From Kalaharituber pfeilii (Eukaryota; Ascomycota; Pezizomycetes; Pezizales; Pezizaceae), in contig WHUZ01000013.1 of NCBI GenBank assembly GCA_015179045.1, forward strand, positions 744,001 to 808,000: 64,000 nt of DNA. Reading direction: 5' to 3'. Below, in pieces: positions 23,098-34,235 of this stretch. The first letter of the stretch is position 1. Each line of letters starts with the position of its first letter. The position numbers and the translations under genes were made by a program. The notes beneath the pieces are model-generated. The model was not told the DNA's origin. It did no database searches and was given only the letters and a program-made list of their open reading frames with translations.

Positions 23098-25241
23098 ATG
23101 CCTCCCGCACTCATCCTCCCAAACACCTACGCCCTCCTCCGTCTCCCAAACCAGACCTCAAAGCTGGTCAAGATCATCCCAGATTCGTAGGTCCTTCCCC
23201 CCTCCACGCACCCCCCCCCCCCCCCCCCCGTTCTCGTTTCCATTCATCTCTCAATCCCTCAATCAGCGGCAGTCAAGTTAATACCCCTCCCCCAGCGTCA
23301 TATCCCTGGGCAAATTCGGCGCTTTTCCGACAGATTCCCTCATCTATCGGCCCTACCACCTCACTTTCGACGTCCTTGACGAGCCCGGCACTTCCGGGCT
23401 TGCCGTCGTCTCGACCGAAGAAATCACCCGAGACCTACTGGGCGAGCAGCTACTCACTGCGCGCGAGGAGGAGGAGGGCGAGAGTGAAGACGCCGAGGAA
23501 GAGAGCGGGCGTGCGTTTTCGACAAAGGATGCAGATTTAGTAGTGCTGGACGATGCAGGGCTGGACGATGAGAGGAATAATCGAGAGACGATTGATGATC
23601 CGAGTGCACAAAAGTTGAGTTGGAAGGAGATTGAGGAGCTGAAGAGGGAGGGCGGGGGCTCGGGAAAGGTGAGCCACTGGAATGCAGTGAAACTTTCTGG
23701 CTGACTGGGGCGAACAGGACATTATCGCCGCACTCATGACATCGCATACAAACATACACCAGAAAACCGCATACTCACTCAGCAAATACGCCCTCCGCAA
23801 GCGCAGCAAGTATCTCAAGCGGTTCACCGTCGTTCCAGTCGACGTCTCCAACTTACTAGACTACCTCATGGCCGAAAAGGAGCCGCCAAAGATCATGGAA
23901 CTACAGCAAGAAGGCCTCGGTCTCATGCTTTCTCTTGGCAACCTACGATACTGTCCAGACATCAAAGTTGGCGACGAAGTCCGCCGCGGTGGGCGATGGC
24001 TCGTGGTAGATGAGACCGGAGGACTACTTGTCGCTGCCGTTGCAGAGCGGCTAGGACTATTAGAGTACGAGCCAAAGTATCTCAAGGACCGCCCTGATGC
24101 TGCCAACGACTCGGAAGAATCAGATGACGAGGACGCTGGCCCCTCCGCTACAGCAGCTCCCACAGAAGACGGACCCCCGACCAAAAAAGCTAAACTGTCT
24201 CACAGCCATCCTCCCCAGCAACAGCACCCACCACGCCCGCCAGCACCCCCACTGCCTGCGCCAGCAACAGCAAATACAATCACCGTTGTCCACCCAAATG
24301 AACAGCCTAACCTATCCCTCCTCAAATACTTCCAATACGACACCAACACCCCGCCCGCCGACCACCCACTCCACACACACCTCCGCACAATCTCATACCT
24401 CTCCCTCCTTTCTCCGGCTTCCGATCCCGCCCTCGTGCCACCTGAGCGCGTACCAGAGTCGGTATTCCGAGCATGGAAATCTGGAAAGAAAAGCGCATAC
24501 CTGCGCAAGTGGCGCAGGTGGGAGCGGAGCGCAAGGACGGTAATGGAGACGCGCGCGGGAGGGTTTGACGGGTTGCTTGTGGCAAGCTGGATGGATGTCG
24601 AGGGCTTACTGGCGCATCTGGTACCGTTTGTGAGGGGGAGCGGGCAGGTGGTGGTATGGAGGCCCGAAAGAGAGAGCTTGGTCAGGGTTGTAGATGCGTG
24701 CGGGAAGGAGAGGAAGGGAGAGTGGTTGAAGAAGAAGGAGAATCGGATTGCCGATGGTGCGAGTAGTAGTACAGGGCTATATTGCGCTACGGCTCCGGGG
24801 TACCCGGAACCGCCGAGCTGGGAGACGGAGATATTACCCAAGTTACCCCCAATGTCAAACGCCAATGTATCGTACTACCTCTCACCCGACGCCTCTTCCA
24901 GCACATCATCATCCCCAGAAGACATCACAGCGCTCCTCACGCCATCGAGCCTCCCCGACCTTATGCCGCCCCCGGAATCTGGACCTAGAGAACTGGATCC
25001 GACGCTGCTACTCGCGCCGACGATCCATCAGACGAGGGTACGGCGGTACCAGGTGCTGCCGGGAAGAACGCATCCGGTGATGACGAGCAGGGGCGGGGCT
25101 GAGGGGTACGTGTTTGTGGCGACAAGAGTCGTGCCTGTGGAGGGGCGGGTCGAGGCGATGGGAAGAGGGGCCGGGAGGAAGAGGAATAAAGCGGGGGCAG
25201 CTACGGGAAGGGGGGCGGAGGGTGGCGGCGGGGATGAGTGA
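23098..25241 (+). CDS. TRM6: tRNA (adenine-58-N1) methyltransferase non-catalytic subunit TRM6/GCD10
   Basis: Partner of Trm61 in the nuclear enzyme that makes m1A58 in tRNAs, including initiator tRNA-Met. Exons 23098-23186, 23296-23668, 23718-25241; phases agree and give 661 residues. The first exon encodes LILPNTYALLRLPNQTSKLV, then VISLGKFGAFPTDSLIYRPY, the conserved Gcd10 N-terminal beta region. Exon 3 has the core TNIHQKTAYSLSKYALRKRS, FTVVPVD and RWLVVDETGGLLVAAVAERL. As usual for Trm6, no intact SAM-binding GxGxG loop is visible; catalysis belongs to Trm61. Acidic and Pro-rich linkers (about residues 145-210) and a basic Gly/Arg tail are extra to the core. The first intron contains a run of about 20 C. 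The second intron is only 49 bp. Confidence 0.92.
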
Positions 25242-25877
25242 GTGAGTGTGTGTGTGTGCATATATGTATATGTGTGTAATTGTTGCGTGGGTCGGAGCGG
25301 ATGGATGGAGGAGTGCTCTCTGTATAGATTGTATACATATGTATTATGAGCCTTTTATATCCCCGCCAAAAAAAAAAAACCAACCTTTTTTTCCCCTTTG
25401 CCTCTAGACATGATTGAAAAAAACCAAAAAATGCTTCAAAGTTACATCAATATATAACCTTTTTTTTTTTTGGAAAACTCATATCATTTATTTAACGGTA
25501 ATGATAATCACTTTGTCACAGATTTTGTTATCTAGATACTCTAGCACATGCCCAGATTTTCCTCTGTTGGTTTCTATGTTCTTAGTTACATGTTGTTATT
25601 GAATGCGTGGTTGGGTGGATGATGGGTGGATGATGGGTGGAATAGAAGTTTTGCCGCGGTGTTACCCTCAACTCCGCATCACAGTACCCTATCCCACCCC
25701 CCCACCTCACGCACACACCACCCACGAGTGTATACTTCTTTGCGGGGGGAAAAAAAAGAAAATAAAAGAAAAAAGAAAAAAAAAGAAAGTTCTCTATTAA
25801 ATTTCAACTGTATTACAGAAGTACTAGTGTGAAAAATTGATGACATGTGTAGGAAGCAAACGTATGTATATTACTGA

Positions 25878-25909
<32 letters not shown>

Positions 25910-26028
25910 TTTATGGGTACGTTATACTAGCGTGCACGTTTACTTCAGGGGGATTTGGTTTTAAAAGGTTAATTTGGAGTTTACCCTCATGGTATCATTA
26001 TCAGATCATACATAACCCCATCATCACC
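25242..26028. other. Convergent 3' region between TRM6 and GET5
   Basis: Tail-to-tail gap with alternating TG/TA repeats (25244-25280) and several A or T runs (25368-25380, 25460-25473, 25870-25910). Transcript ends of both genes are expected here. No gene seen. Confidence 0.6.
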
Positions 26029-26947
26029 TCAGTCACCAGTACTCCCACACTTGCCAACAAGCGGCTCCATGGCTCCCATCCACACCCTAACCACCTCCTT
26101 TGCCGCCGGGTCCCCCTCTCCCAGCTTCGCCGCCAACCACCCCTCCAGCTCAACCCAAAACTCCTCCTTCTCCAGTGTCCTCAACTTCCTATGTGCCACT
26201 CCCTCTCCCTCACCCTCCAACTTTCTTTTCTCTTCCTCTGTAGCCTCCGCCCCCGCCCCACTATCAACTTCCATCTTGTCTCCCTCCGCCGCCGCCGCCG
26301 CCGCTGCTACACCACCAGCGCCCGCAACCTTGGGTGTCGCCCCGCCCATGAACATCACCGTCACTACGGTTTCTGCTTCCCCCTCGGTGACAAACTCGTT
26401 CAGAAACGAAACATCGCTCAGCACTTTTCCCTTGACTAGCAACTTGAGCTTCTCGATCGGCACGTCAGTGTGCTGGGATAGAAGGAGCTTGAGAGTAAGC
26501 GTAGTAGTCGTGTTGATGGGCAGGGGTGGAGTCGTGAGGAGTGGAGTTGGCGGGCGGAGGGGCTTGAAGGTTACTTGTGCTAGATTACGGATCAGTAAGG
26601 TGATAAAGGAGGAAAGGGATTGGAGATAGAGGGGACCATACCGGTCGGAGGAGGAGAGACTCTAGGGCGCTTGGTAGGGGGCGCCGGGGGTTTCGGGAGG
26701 GTGAACTACATGTCCACCGTTAGCGTCCCATCTATATCAAAAGGGAGCCGCCAGACATCCGAGCATCGTGGATGCTGGGAATGGCGACTGATACAGGATT
26801 AGGAGAGGAATGAAGGAGAGAGGCAGAACGTACAGGCATCCTAGGAGCATACTTCTTCATATCCTCCGCAAAGTCCGCGGTGAACTTGAGCGGGCGGGAG
26901 TTGAGGGACACGAGAAACTGTTTCGTAAAGGCGAGCTCCGAGGACAT
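26029..26947 (-). CDS. GET5: Get5/Mdy2-like ubiquitin-like protein of the tail-anchored protein insertion pathway
   Basis: Get5 links Get4 to Sgt2 in the cytosolic complex that hands tail-anchored membrane proteins to Get3. Exons 26947-26834, 26705-26642 and 26579-26029, all GT-AG and in phase, give 242 residues. The N-terminus MSSELAFTKQFLVSLNSRPL is the Get4-binding segment. A Pro/Lys linker (LPKPPAPPTKRPRV) follows. The ubiquitin-like domain runs from about TFKPLRPP to TVVTVMFMGG and includes IEKLKLLVKGKVLSDVSFLN. An Ala-rich spacer leads to the C-terminal homodimerisation helices (EEFWVELEGWLAAKLGEGDP). The start codon is 650 bp from that of NOP2, on the opposite strand. Assignment rests on domain order and length, which match the fungal family. 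Confidence 0.85.
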
Positions 26948-27597
26948 GGCGACGGTGTTATTGCTCTACTTTCCTCAGATCCTGTTTACTGTGATTATGT
27001 CTAGTTTACGCCTGTGGTCGTGGACTTCAAGGGATCGAAACTTGGTAACTTGTTGGCTTGCTGTGCGGTCTTCAGAGCATGTCAGTGTCACGGGAGCTTA
27101 TCGAGGTCTTGGCAGTACTAGCGCCCTTAGACAGACTAATTGCCCTTGCAGTACTAGCTGGTTCGAAAAAGTATTGGAAAGCTGGATAACAAATGGTATT
27201 GGAAAGCTGCGTAACAAATGTGCGCTATTCCAAAAGGCGAATAGCACATACAATTTATGCAGCGTCTCAATACTTTCCGAATCAGCACTAGTAGCTAGAC
27301 TGCTGACCAAAAGCATGCTAGCGCAGCGCCAAGATTTACACACCATAACCTCACACATGTACTAGTACAGGGAAAAAAAATCCCATGCAGAACTGCTACG
27401 TCCAGACGTTCCCCGACGTCAATATTATCACCAGCACAAGACATCAATCCTTAGACGATACCCCCGGAGCTCGAGTTCACACCTCGATTATTTGCATTTA
27501 TTGAAAGAAAATTTGGAATTGGGTCTCGTATCCTCACGCCGCAGAAGAAGCTAAGGAAACCATCCTATATACTTACTTAAAGCTACCACAATAAACA
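26948..27597. other. Divergent GET5/NOP2 intergenic region
   Basis: Holds both promoters. Most of its centre (about 27111-27325) is an imperfect long inverted repeat described separately. No additional gene. Confidence 0.6.
27147..27305. repeat. Imperfect long inverted repeat, MITE-like
   Basis: The left arm (27147-27231) and the complement of the right arm (27239-27305) align over about 60 bp: GCAGTACTAGCT against GCAGTCTAGCT, AAAGTATTGGAAAGCTG against AAAGTATTGAGACGCTG, and ATGTGCGCTATTCC against ATGTGCTATTCGCC. The arms meet at CAAAAGG, so the element would fold into one long hairpin. The left arm carries an extra internal duplication of about 25 bp (GTATTGGAAAGCTG followed by TAACAAATG, twice). 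GCAGTACTAGC also recurs about 37 bp upstream. No coding capacity. A decayed foldback or MITE element is the simplest reading. Confidence 0.6.
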
Positions 27598-30021
27598 ATG
27601 GGCAAAGGCCGCACGAAATACAAACAGCGTGCCCCTCCCCCTCTCGACGAGTCCACAATTGCCAAGCTAAAAAAGAGAAAGGAGGAGAGCGGGAGCATTG
27701 TGCCGGGGATCGATGCGGCGGATGCAAGAAAGACAATGGCGGGCAAGAAACGGAAGGTTGTTGAAAACGGGGATGAGGTGGGGGCGAGCAAGAAGGTTAA
27801 GGCTTCCGTTGATGGTGGAGAGGGTGGAAAGAAGGAGATTGTGGTTGGCAAAGGGAAGAAGGGGAAGGGAGGAATGGGGCAGGCGAATGGGAAGGCGAAG
27901 GTGAAGGGTGCGGAGAAGGCCGAGGGTACGACGACATCGACATCAGCAAAGGCGAAGGCGGAGAGGGCAAAGCCATCACAAAAAACGCCGCAAGATGGAA
28001 CGACAAAGAAGAACGCTCCAGAGCCGGAGTCGGATTCCGAGCCTGAAAGCGAAGAAGACGAAGATGAAGGTGAATGGGACGATATAGAGTCTGATGACAA
28101 CGAAGAGGGAGACGTCAAGCGCAAGGTCCTAGATCAGAACAAGGGCGAAAGGAAACTTCAAGCCAACTTCCTCGGCGACTCCGACGACGATGAAGCTGAA
28201 GATGCACTAGATGACGACGATGAGTTTCTAGACTCCGAAGAGGAGCCCTACGGCTCAGACAACGACCACCGTCGCCCCATCTTTTCCGATGATGAGGACG
28301 ATTCCGATGCAGAAGAGCAGCTCACCGCCGCCAACATCGAAGGCCTCTCCCGCAAACTCGATGCCCAGCATGCCCAAGAAGAAGCCGAGCGCCTCGAGGA
28401 AATTGAAGCCATGCAAACTAACCTTTCGACCGACCGGGTGAAAATCCTCGGAGCCGTTACTGGCGATGAAGCAGCAGACGCCGACGACGCAACTACTTCC
28501 GCTCTACTCGCCCCTGACGTGACGCTCCTCCGAACCCGTATCACCGACACTATCCGCGTCCTCGAATCCTTCTCCACGCTCGCCGAAGAAGGCCGATCTC
28601 GCGCTGAGTACACAGGGCAACTAATCAAAGACATCTGCGCCTACTACGGCTACAACCCTTTCCTCGCCGAGAAACTCTTCCACCTCTTCTCGCCTGCTGA
28701 AGCCTTCTCCTTCTTTGAGGCAAATGAAAAGCCCCGTCCCCTAGTCATCCGCACAAATACCCTCAAAACCACCCGAAGGGACCTGGCACAAGCGCTCATC
28801 AACCGCGGTGTCACGCTCGAGCCCGTCGGCAAGTGGTCTAAAGTCGGACTGCAGGTGTTTGAGTCCCAGGTGCCCTTGGGAGCGACACCAGAGTACCTTG
28901 CGGGCCATTACATCCTGCAAGCTGCCTCCTCCTTCCTGCCCGTCATGGCCCTCGCCCCACAAGAGGGAGAGCGAATTCTCGATATGGCGGCCGCGCCAGG
29001 TGGAAAAACTACGTACATCTCCGCTCTGATGAAAAACACTGGATGCGTGTTCGCCAACGACGCAAATAAAAGCAGAACCAAGGGTCTTATTGGTAACATA
29101 CACCGCCTCGGAGTCAAAAATACCGTGGTATGCAACTACGACGCAAGAGAGTTTCCAAAGGTAATTGGTGGGTTCGACAGAGTGTTGTTGGATGCACCAT
29201 GCTCGGGTACCGGTGTCATTTCAAAAGATCCCAGCGTCAAGGCAAATAAGAACGAGAAGGACTTCATGCAGCTGCCGCATCTGCAGAAGCAGCTTTTGCT
29301 CTGCGCGATCGACAGCGTGGACCACGCGAGTAAGACAGGGGGGTACATTGTCTACTCCACATGTTCCGTTACGGTGGAGGAAAACGAGCAGGTTGTTGAG
29401 TACGCGCTACGGAAACGACCAAACGTTAAGCTCGTGGAAACGGGGTTAACATTTGGTAGAGAAGGGTTCGTGAGTTACAGGGGTAAGAAGTTTGACAGAA
29501 GAATGAACATGACAAGAAGGTACTACCCGCACATGTACAACGTTGATGGGTTCTTTGTGGCCAAGTTCAAGAAGGTGGGACCTGCGACTAAAGATGCGGA
29601 TAAAGTGGTCAAGGAGAAGGACAGCGTAGATAGCGACCAGGAGGAAGCTGTGAACGAAGGGGAAACACCAGGCGGGGCCTTTGCAGGGTTTGACAACGAC
29701 GAGGATAAAGTGTGGATGCAAAAGGCGGAGCGGGATGCAAAGAAAAAGAAGGGGCTGAATCCCCATGCAGACTTGTCAAAAGCTACAAAGACTGTTGTCA
29801 ACAAGAAAGGCAAGACAGATGGTGGTGTTACGCGAAAAGAAGACTCACAGAAGTCGGAGAAGCCAACGCTGGAGGCGACACAAGCTTCTGCAAATGGCAA
29901 TACCAAGACGCCCCAGACTCCAGCGGCAAAAGGGGACGAGGAGGCAGTGAAGAGTTCAGATGTGAAGAACAGCAGAGGGAAGGCAAAAGGCAGGCAGGGG
30001 TCCGAGATGAAAAAAGTTTGA
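27598..30021 (+). CDS. NOP2: Nop2/NSUN1 rRNA (cytosine-5) methyltransferase
   Basis: Nucleolar enzyme that methylates a cytosine in 25S rRNA and is needed for large-subunit assembly. Intronless, 807 residues. The start MGKGRTKYKQRAPPPLDE is conserved in fungal Nop2. A Lys/Glu-rich basic-acidic N-terminal third (nucleolar targeting and assembly) precedes the NOL1/NOP2/Sun fold. Visible motifs: SAM-binding DMAAAPGGKT (462-471), DAPCSGTG with Cys535, and YSTCSVTVEENE with Cys589. These two cysteines are the release and nucleophile pair of RNA m5C methyltransferases. The C-terminal 150 residues are charged and low in complexity. All catalytic motifs are intact. Confidence 0.96.
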   Translation: MGKGRTKYKQRAPPPLDESTIAKLKKRKEESGSIVPGIDAADARKTMAGKKRKVVENGDEVGASKKVKASVDGGEGGKKEIVVGKGKKGKGGMGQANGKAKVKGAEKAEGTTTSTSAKAKAERAKPSQKTPQDGTTKKNAPEPESDSEPESEEDEDEGEWDDIESDDNEEGDVKRKVLDQNKGERKLQANFLGDSDDDEAEDALDDDDEFLDSEEEPYGSDNDHRRPIFSDDEDDSDAEEQLTAANIEGLSRKLDAQHAQEEAERLEEIEAMQTNLSTDRVKILGAVTGDEAADADDATTSALLAPDVTLLRTRITDTIRVLESFSTLAEEGRSRAEYTGQLIKDICAYYGYNPFLAEKLFHLFSPAEAFSFFEANEKPRPLVIRTNTLKTTRRDLAQALINRGVTLEPVGKWSKVGLQVFESQVPLGATPEYLAGHYILQAASSFLPVMALAPQEGERILDMAAAPGGKTTYISALMKNTGCVFANDANKSRTKGLIGNIHRLGVKNTVVCNYDAREFPKVIGGFDRVLLDAPCSGTGVISKDPSVKANKNEKDFMQLPHLQKQLLLCAIDSVDHASKTGGYIVYSTCSVTVEENEQVVEYALRKRPNVKLVETGLTFGREGFVSYRGKKFDRRMNMTRRYYPHMYNVDGFFVAKFKKVGPATKDADKVVKEKDSVDSDQEEAVNEGETPGGAFAGFDNDEDKVWMQKAERDAKKKKGLNPHADLSKATKTVVNKKGKTDGGVTRKEDSQKSEKPTLEATQASANGNTKTPQTPAAKGDEEAVKSSDVKNSRGKAKGRQGSEMKKV

Positions 30022-33000
30022 CTAATGGTTTGGTTGCATTGATTCCTGTTTATGTATATTCGGACCGTTTTTTAATGTGTATAATAAATTTCAAGCTATT
30101 TATGAGCTCCTGCCGGACGCAAATAGATGTCAGGCCTAGATTTCTCTGTTGAACCATCGAGCACCCGATAACATGTTTATCCATGTCTCAACTGGCGCAC
30201 CGACCCACTGTTGACCCTGGTAATTGGAGATCCCAGCTAAGGGTATTCGTAGTTCCCACAAAACGATTAGAAGAGTGCTTTGGAGTACCTATAATGATAT
30301 GTAATTGCTGATAAGATTTTGTTCGCCCCCCCGCCTTTGGAGATTTTTTCAACTGCCCTAGATACACATCATTCCCTAAACCAGAAAGTCATACATACCA
30401 AACCCAGATTTTTACCAGATCAGATGTTCCAAACCCCTTTCCAAGACATTGGCAACAGAGCGGGCACAAGATCACACCAGAATGAATCATAGATTCTTGC
30501 CTTTTCTGGCCTAATCGCATTGTTTTGTTCCGTGATTTTTCTTTCTTTTTTCCCTGAAGAAAATAATTGGATAGCCGGTAGAAAGCCAAGTAGGGTACCA
30601 GTAGGGTAACCCTGAAAGATTGTCTTCCAACGGTTACCGAAAAAAAAGGATTGCAGAAACAATCTCTGGAGTGTTTCACACACCATAAGCCATCCGCAAG
30701 CTGTAACAATCTTGGTTTAGTCCAGCATGTCGTAGCTAGTACGCTTTACTCGCTATCAGCATAAAGTTTCGCACAAGTGCGTAGTTGCAAGGACCGTGTG
30801 AGGGGTCCGTCAGGCTGCAAAAATCCTTTCTATGATACACAACTGTCGCGATTGTGCGAAACTTTATGCTGGTAGCGAGTACTGGACCGTAGCAATCATG
30901 CCCAAGTATGATTATATTGGTGCGCTAATGAGGGACTATAGATCTCCGCCCCTGTCATCCTCGAACAGAGATATTTGAGGGACCCCCATGAGGGAAGTAC
31001 TGATGAAGGGTATATCATCAACCAAATCATAGTAAAGGGCAGAGAGTCAAATCAGAGATGAGAACATCGGCAAAAAAGGGTATGTTAAAAATGAAGTCTC
31101 GATTGGAACAGTAAACTTCTTTTCAATTTTGCACGTATCGTAGAGGGTGTCCTGTAGCCACGTGATATTCTTTGACCTAGGTTATGCATGTGATTGATGC
31201 ACCTTATGTACCACAAATACACACGACATGATCTAAGTCCCTGCAACAGGTATCCACTCAACAGAAATCGTTTCTTGATAGACCAAATCTTGAGTGGTTG
31301 TTTGTCTTGGCCGTATAATCGGATTGGCTCTAAGTAGCAAAGGGGCTATTTCTGAATGAAGATATTCTTGCCTTGTGCTAAAGGACATTCCAGGCAAAAT
31401 GTGTCCCTGAACCATCCCTGTTCCGTAGGAACAAAATCTTTCCCTCTGCCACTTGTGATTCAAAGATTTTTTCGCCGAGAAAGGTAGCAGAATAAGCAAT
31501 AAAAGCGTGTGTAAGATCGTCAGAGGCATTGGAGATACTTATAGGTGAGTATGCGTTTAAAAAAGGTGAGAATAGGTGGGTATTTGGCTTCTGGTTGGGT
31601 ATTCATTAAATGTACGGGTGATTGAGGGTAGCAAGAACGGCCTTCTCAATGGGCAGCTGTTTTTATATAATGCCTTCATTAAAATTATAGCCACCTTATG
31701 GATTGACATGCTGCACTGCGTGCAAAGCTTTCACACTTGACCCCGCTCATTTGGCGGCAGCTGAACATACGGTCTCTGATACGTCGAGCTGACCTGTTGG
31801 ATGTGCAGTCTTGCAGCGACCTCTATTCTATTCCACTTTTAGTAGACACAGTGAAGCGGGTAGGGGAGTACAGTAGCAACATGCAGAACCATCTGACGCC
31901 CTTCTTACGTGCTTGAGAGGGTGCTAACAGAACGGTGTATGGCAGGGCGGGGTCCTATGCACTTGTGAAGAGAGACGACAGATCATATGTATCCGTGAGA
32001 TGTTGCAGTTGAGGTAGTCTGCCAGTTAGGTCGAGGGGTGCCCGTTTTGCTGCGGGGAGGGACAGTCCTGTGCTCGATTGCTCCCAGGGCTCAGCCTACT
32101 CTTTCAGGCTGCGCACTCGGGGTACTTGGTGTCCATTCGCAGTGCTTACCTTTACACGCACTCTGCACAGTCTGCCTCCTTGGCTGGGGCACGCGCTGGT
32201 GCGCAGTGCCTGCATCCCAGCGACCTTGCAAGAGGTATGATATGTAGGTACGTAGATCTCCTGTAGCCGATGCTGATTCGCTTTCATCGGACGGGGTATG
32301 GGATGGTATTGGGCCTGTCCATTGAATTTCTGATCAGATGAGATTACCGCCATGCGATGGAAAGCGGCCATAATCATGATAGGATAGCTGAACTACAGCG
32401 ACGCACGTCGCTGGAACCTGTGTTCTGCCACAGCACAGACATAAGCTGTCCATTCGCGATTCATCAGCACCTCGCTATGATCATGTAGCTCGTGTATACG
32501 TAAGACCCTAAGATCTCCATATCTACATGGCAGCCTAATCACTTCAAGAAGTTGATGGAAAGCAACAAAGATGATCAAGTGCTTGATTACATCTTGGAAA
32601 ATGTGCCATGTGGCTAGAGTCATGTATTTGCGCCGTTTGCTTAACTTCCAGAGTAGCAAGACTTGCAAGCGACAGCTTCTTGTATGGTCGAGCGTTGTTG
32701 CCTCGGAGAATAATGGACTGGGGATTGTTCCTAGAGCTTCTTGTGTTTCCGGCCAACAGGGAACGAGCCGCTCAGACGGCAGGTTGTTGAGGGGGCAGGC
32801 CCCAGCCATAGCAGGGCACTCGCGCCCACGCAGTGCTCGAGTGCCAGAAGGAACAGACGCAGCGCGCGGGCGGAGACGGCCTGGTTGCATGCGCGCGCAA
32901 AGTGGAGAGGTGAAGGAGCCGGAACGGGTCAGGTGGCATTTGCAGTCTTGCGCTCCCTCTGCCATTCGCGCGCCCGAACGGTGGATGGACGCTGGACGGC

Positions 33001-34235
33001 CCCTGTGCTCTCCTTGCGGCTTCCTCCTCCTCCCGCGGCTCTGAAGCATTTGCTGCCTGGTGCTCGACGGGCACGAACCACACGCAGCGCTGCCCGGGTC
33101 AAAAAAGGGAATAGCCACACACTGCCCGCCTGCCCGCTGCCAGGTGCCCGCTGCCCGTCAGTACCCAGAGCCCTGTGCCCTGCCCTGCCCTGTCCAGACT
33201 CGTGAACCACCCACTCGCTGAGACGCCCTTGTAAACCCTCCCTTATTTATGTAACATCTCCCCCCCACCCCCCCCCCCACAGCATCATATTTAATTATCA
33301 TCTGCTGCTATTGCTTCTCCACCATCCGAACGCAAGCACAGTCCTATCCGCTCTGCAGTGCCCATCTGCGCGGTTTGATTCGCTGGCAGTTGCCTTTTGC
33401 CTCTTAGCTAGGCTCCCCCCCCCCCCAGCGGGCGAACGAGGAAAGAAAGAAAGCTTTGGTGTGTCTTTTGTCACTCCGGCGCCCTCATCGGCTTTCGCCT
33501 CCTTTTTCTCTCACGAACCCTCCTTGAAATCCCTCCTCTTCCTTTTGTCCTCTTTAACTCTCTAGTTCGCCCTCCTCCCTCTCTGCTCCTTTCCCTCCAA
33601 TACTTTTGAGGGAACAATTCACAAGGCGTCTTTGAGCTGCAGCCTCCAGCCACCAGCCTCCAGCCACCCCCAGCCAAAAGTAGCCCCTCTTACACACGTT
33701 TATCGGCGGACTGGAATCGCCAGCGGCACGAGGTTTCCCCACCATCAACCCCTCACTATCGTTCCCCTCTGAAATCTGGTTACGAGACCCACGCCTCACG
33801 TATCACGTCTCACGATTTACTTAAACACAAAGAACGAAACAGAAACGGATTTAACGCCATCACTGAATAATCTAGCATCTTAATTAGAAGAGCCGCAGAA
33901 AGAAAAAAAAAAAAAAAAAAAGTGCATTGGATTTTTATCATAATCGGCGAACCCGAGTCCAGAAAATCGTTTGCTCACGCAAGCCCATCGTTCAGGGCTC
34001 TTGATACTTCGGATTTTTCTGACAGCATTGCAAAAAAAGAAAAAAGCCCCCTCCCCTTCAGGAAAAAAAAAAAAAGAAAGAAACACAAAAAAAAAAACTA
34101 CAAGGTCTAAAAATAAGAGATCAAAAGGGAGTCACACTCTCTCAATATTTGTTTTTTTCCTCGGTCTCAACCGCATATTAGAGTTCAATTTCCAAGGTAC
34201 CTTCATTCTCATCTCACGTATCCGAAAAAAACGAG
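30022..34235. other. 4.2-kb gene-free region with a MITE and a C/T-rich leader
   Basis: No protein-coding gene is recognised in six frames; the longer frames at 32393-33210 overlap each other in a GC-rich patch and match nothing I know. The region includes the 131-bp element at 30749-30879, a GC-rich island (about 32750-33200), C runs at 33259-33280 and 33414-33426, and a pyrimidine-rich stretch to 33600. A-rich tracts (33900-34100) lie just before the Pin4-like start codon, consistent with promoter and 5' leader. Confidence 0.6.
30749..30879. mobile_element. 131-bp MITE with TA target duplication (Tc1/mariner-like)
   Basis: The two ends are inverted repeats of 28 bp with one mismatch: CTCGCTA(T or C) followed by CAGCATAAAGTTTCGCACAA. 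The outermost bases on both sides are TA, which fits the TA target-site duplication of Tc1/mariner/pogo elements. The 75-bp interior has no coding capacity. The near-identity of the ends suggests fairly recent activity of a related autonomous element elsewhere in the genome. Element superfamily is inferred only from the TA flank and the length. Confidence 0.8.

Noticed and set aside
32393..33210. Overlapping open frames in a GC-rich patch
   Set aside because: Several frames on both strands are open at once, none has a recognisable motif or splice structure, and composition explains them.
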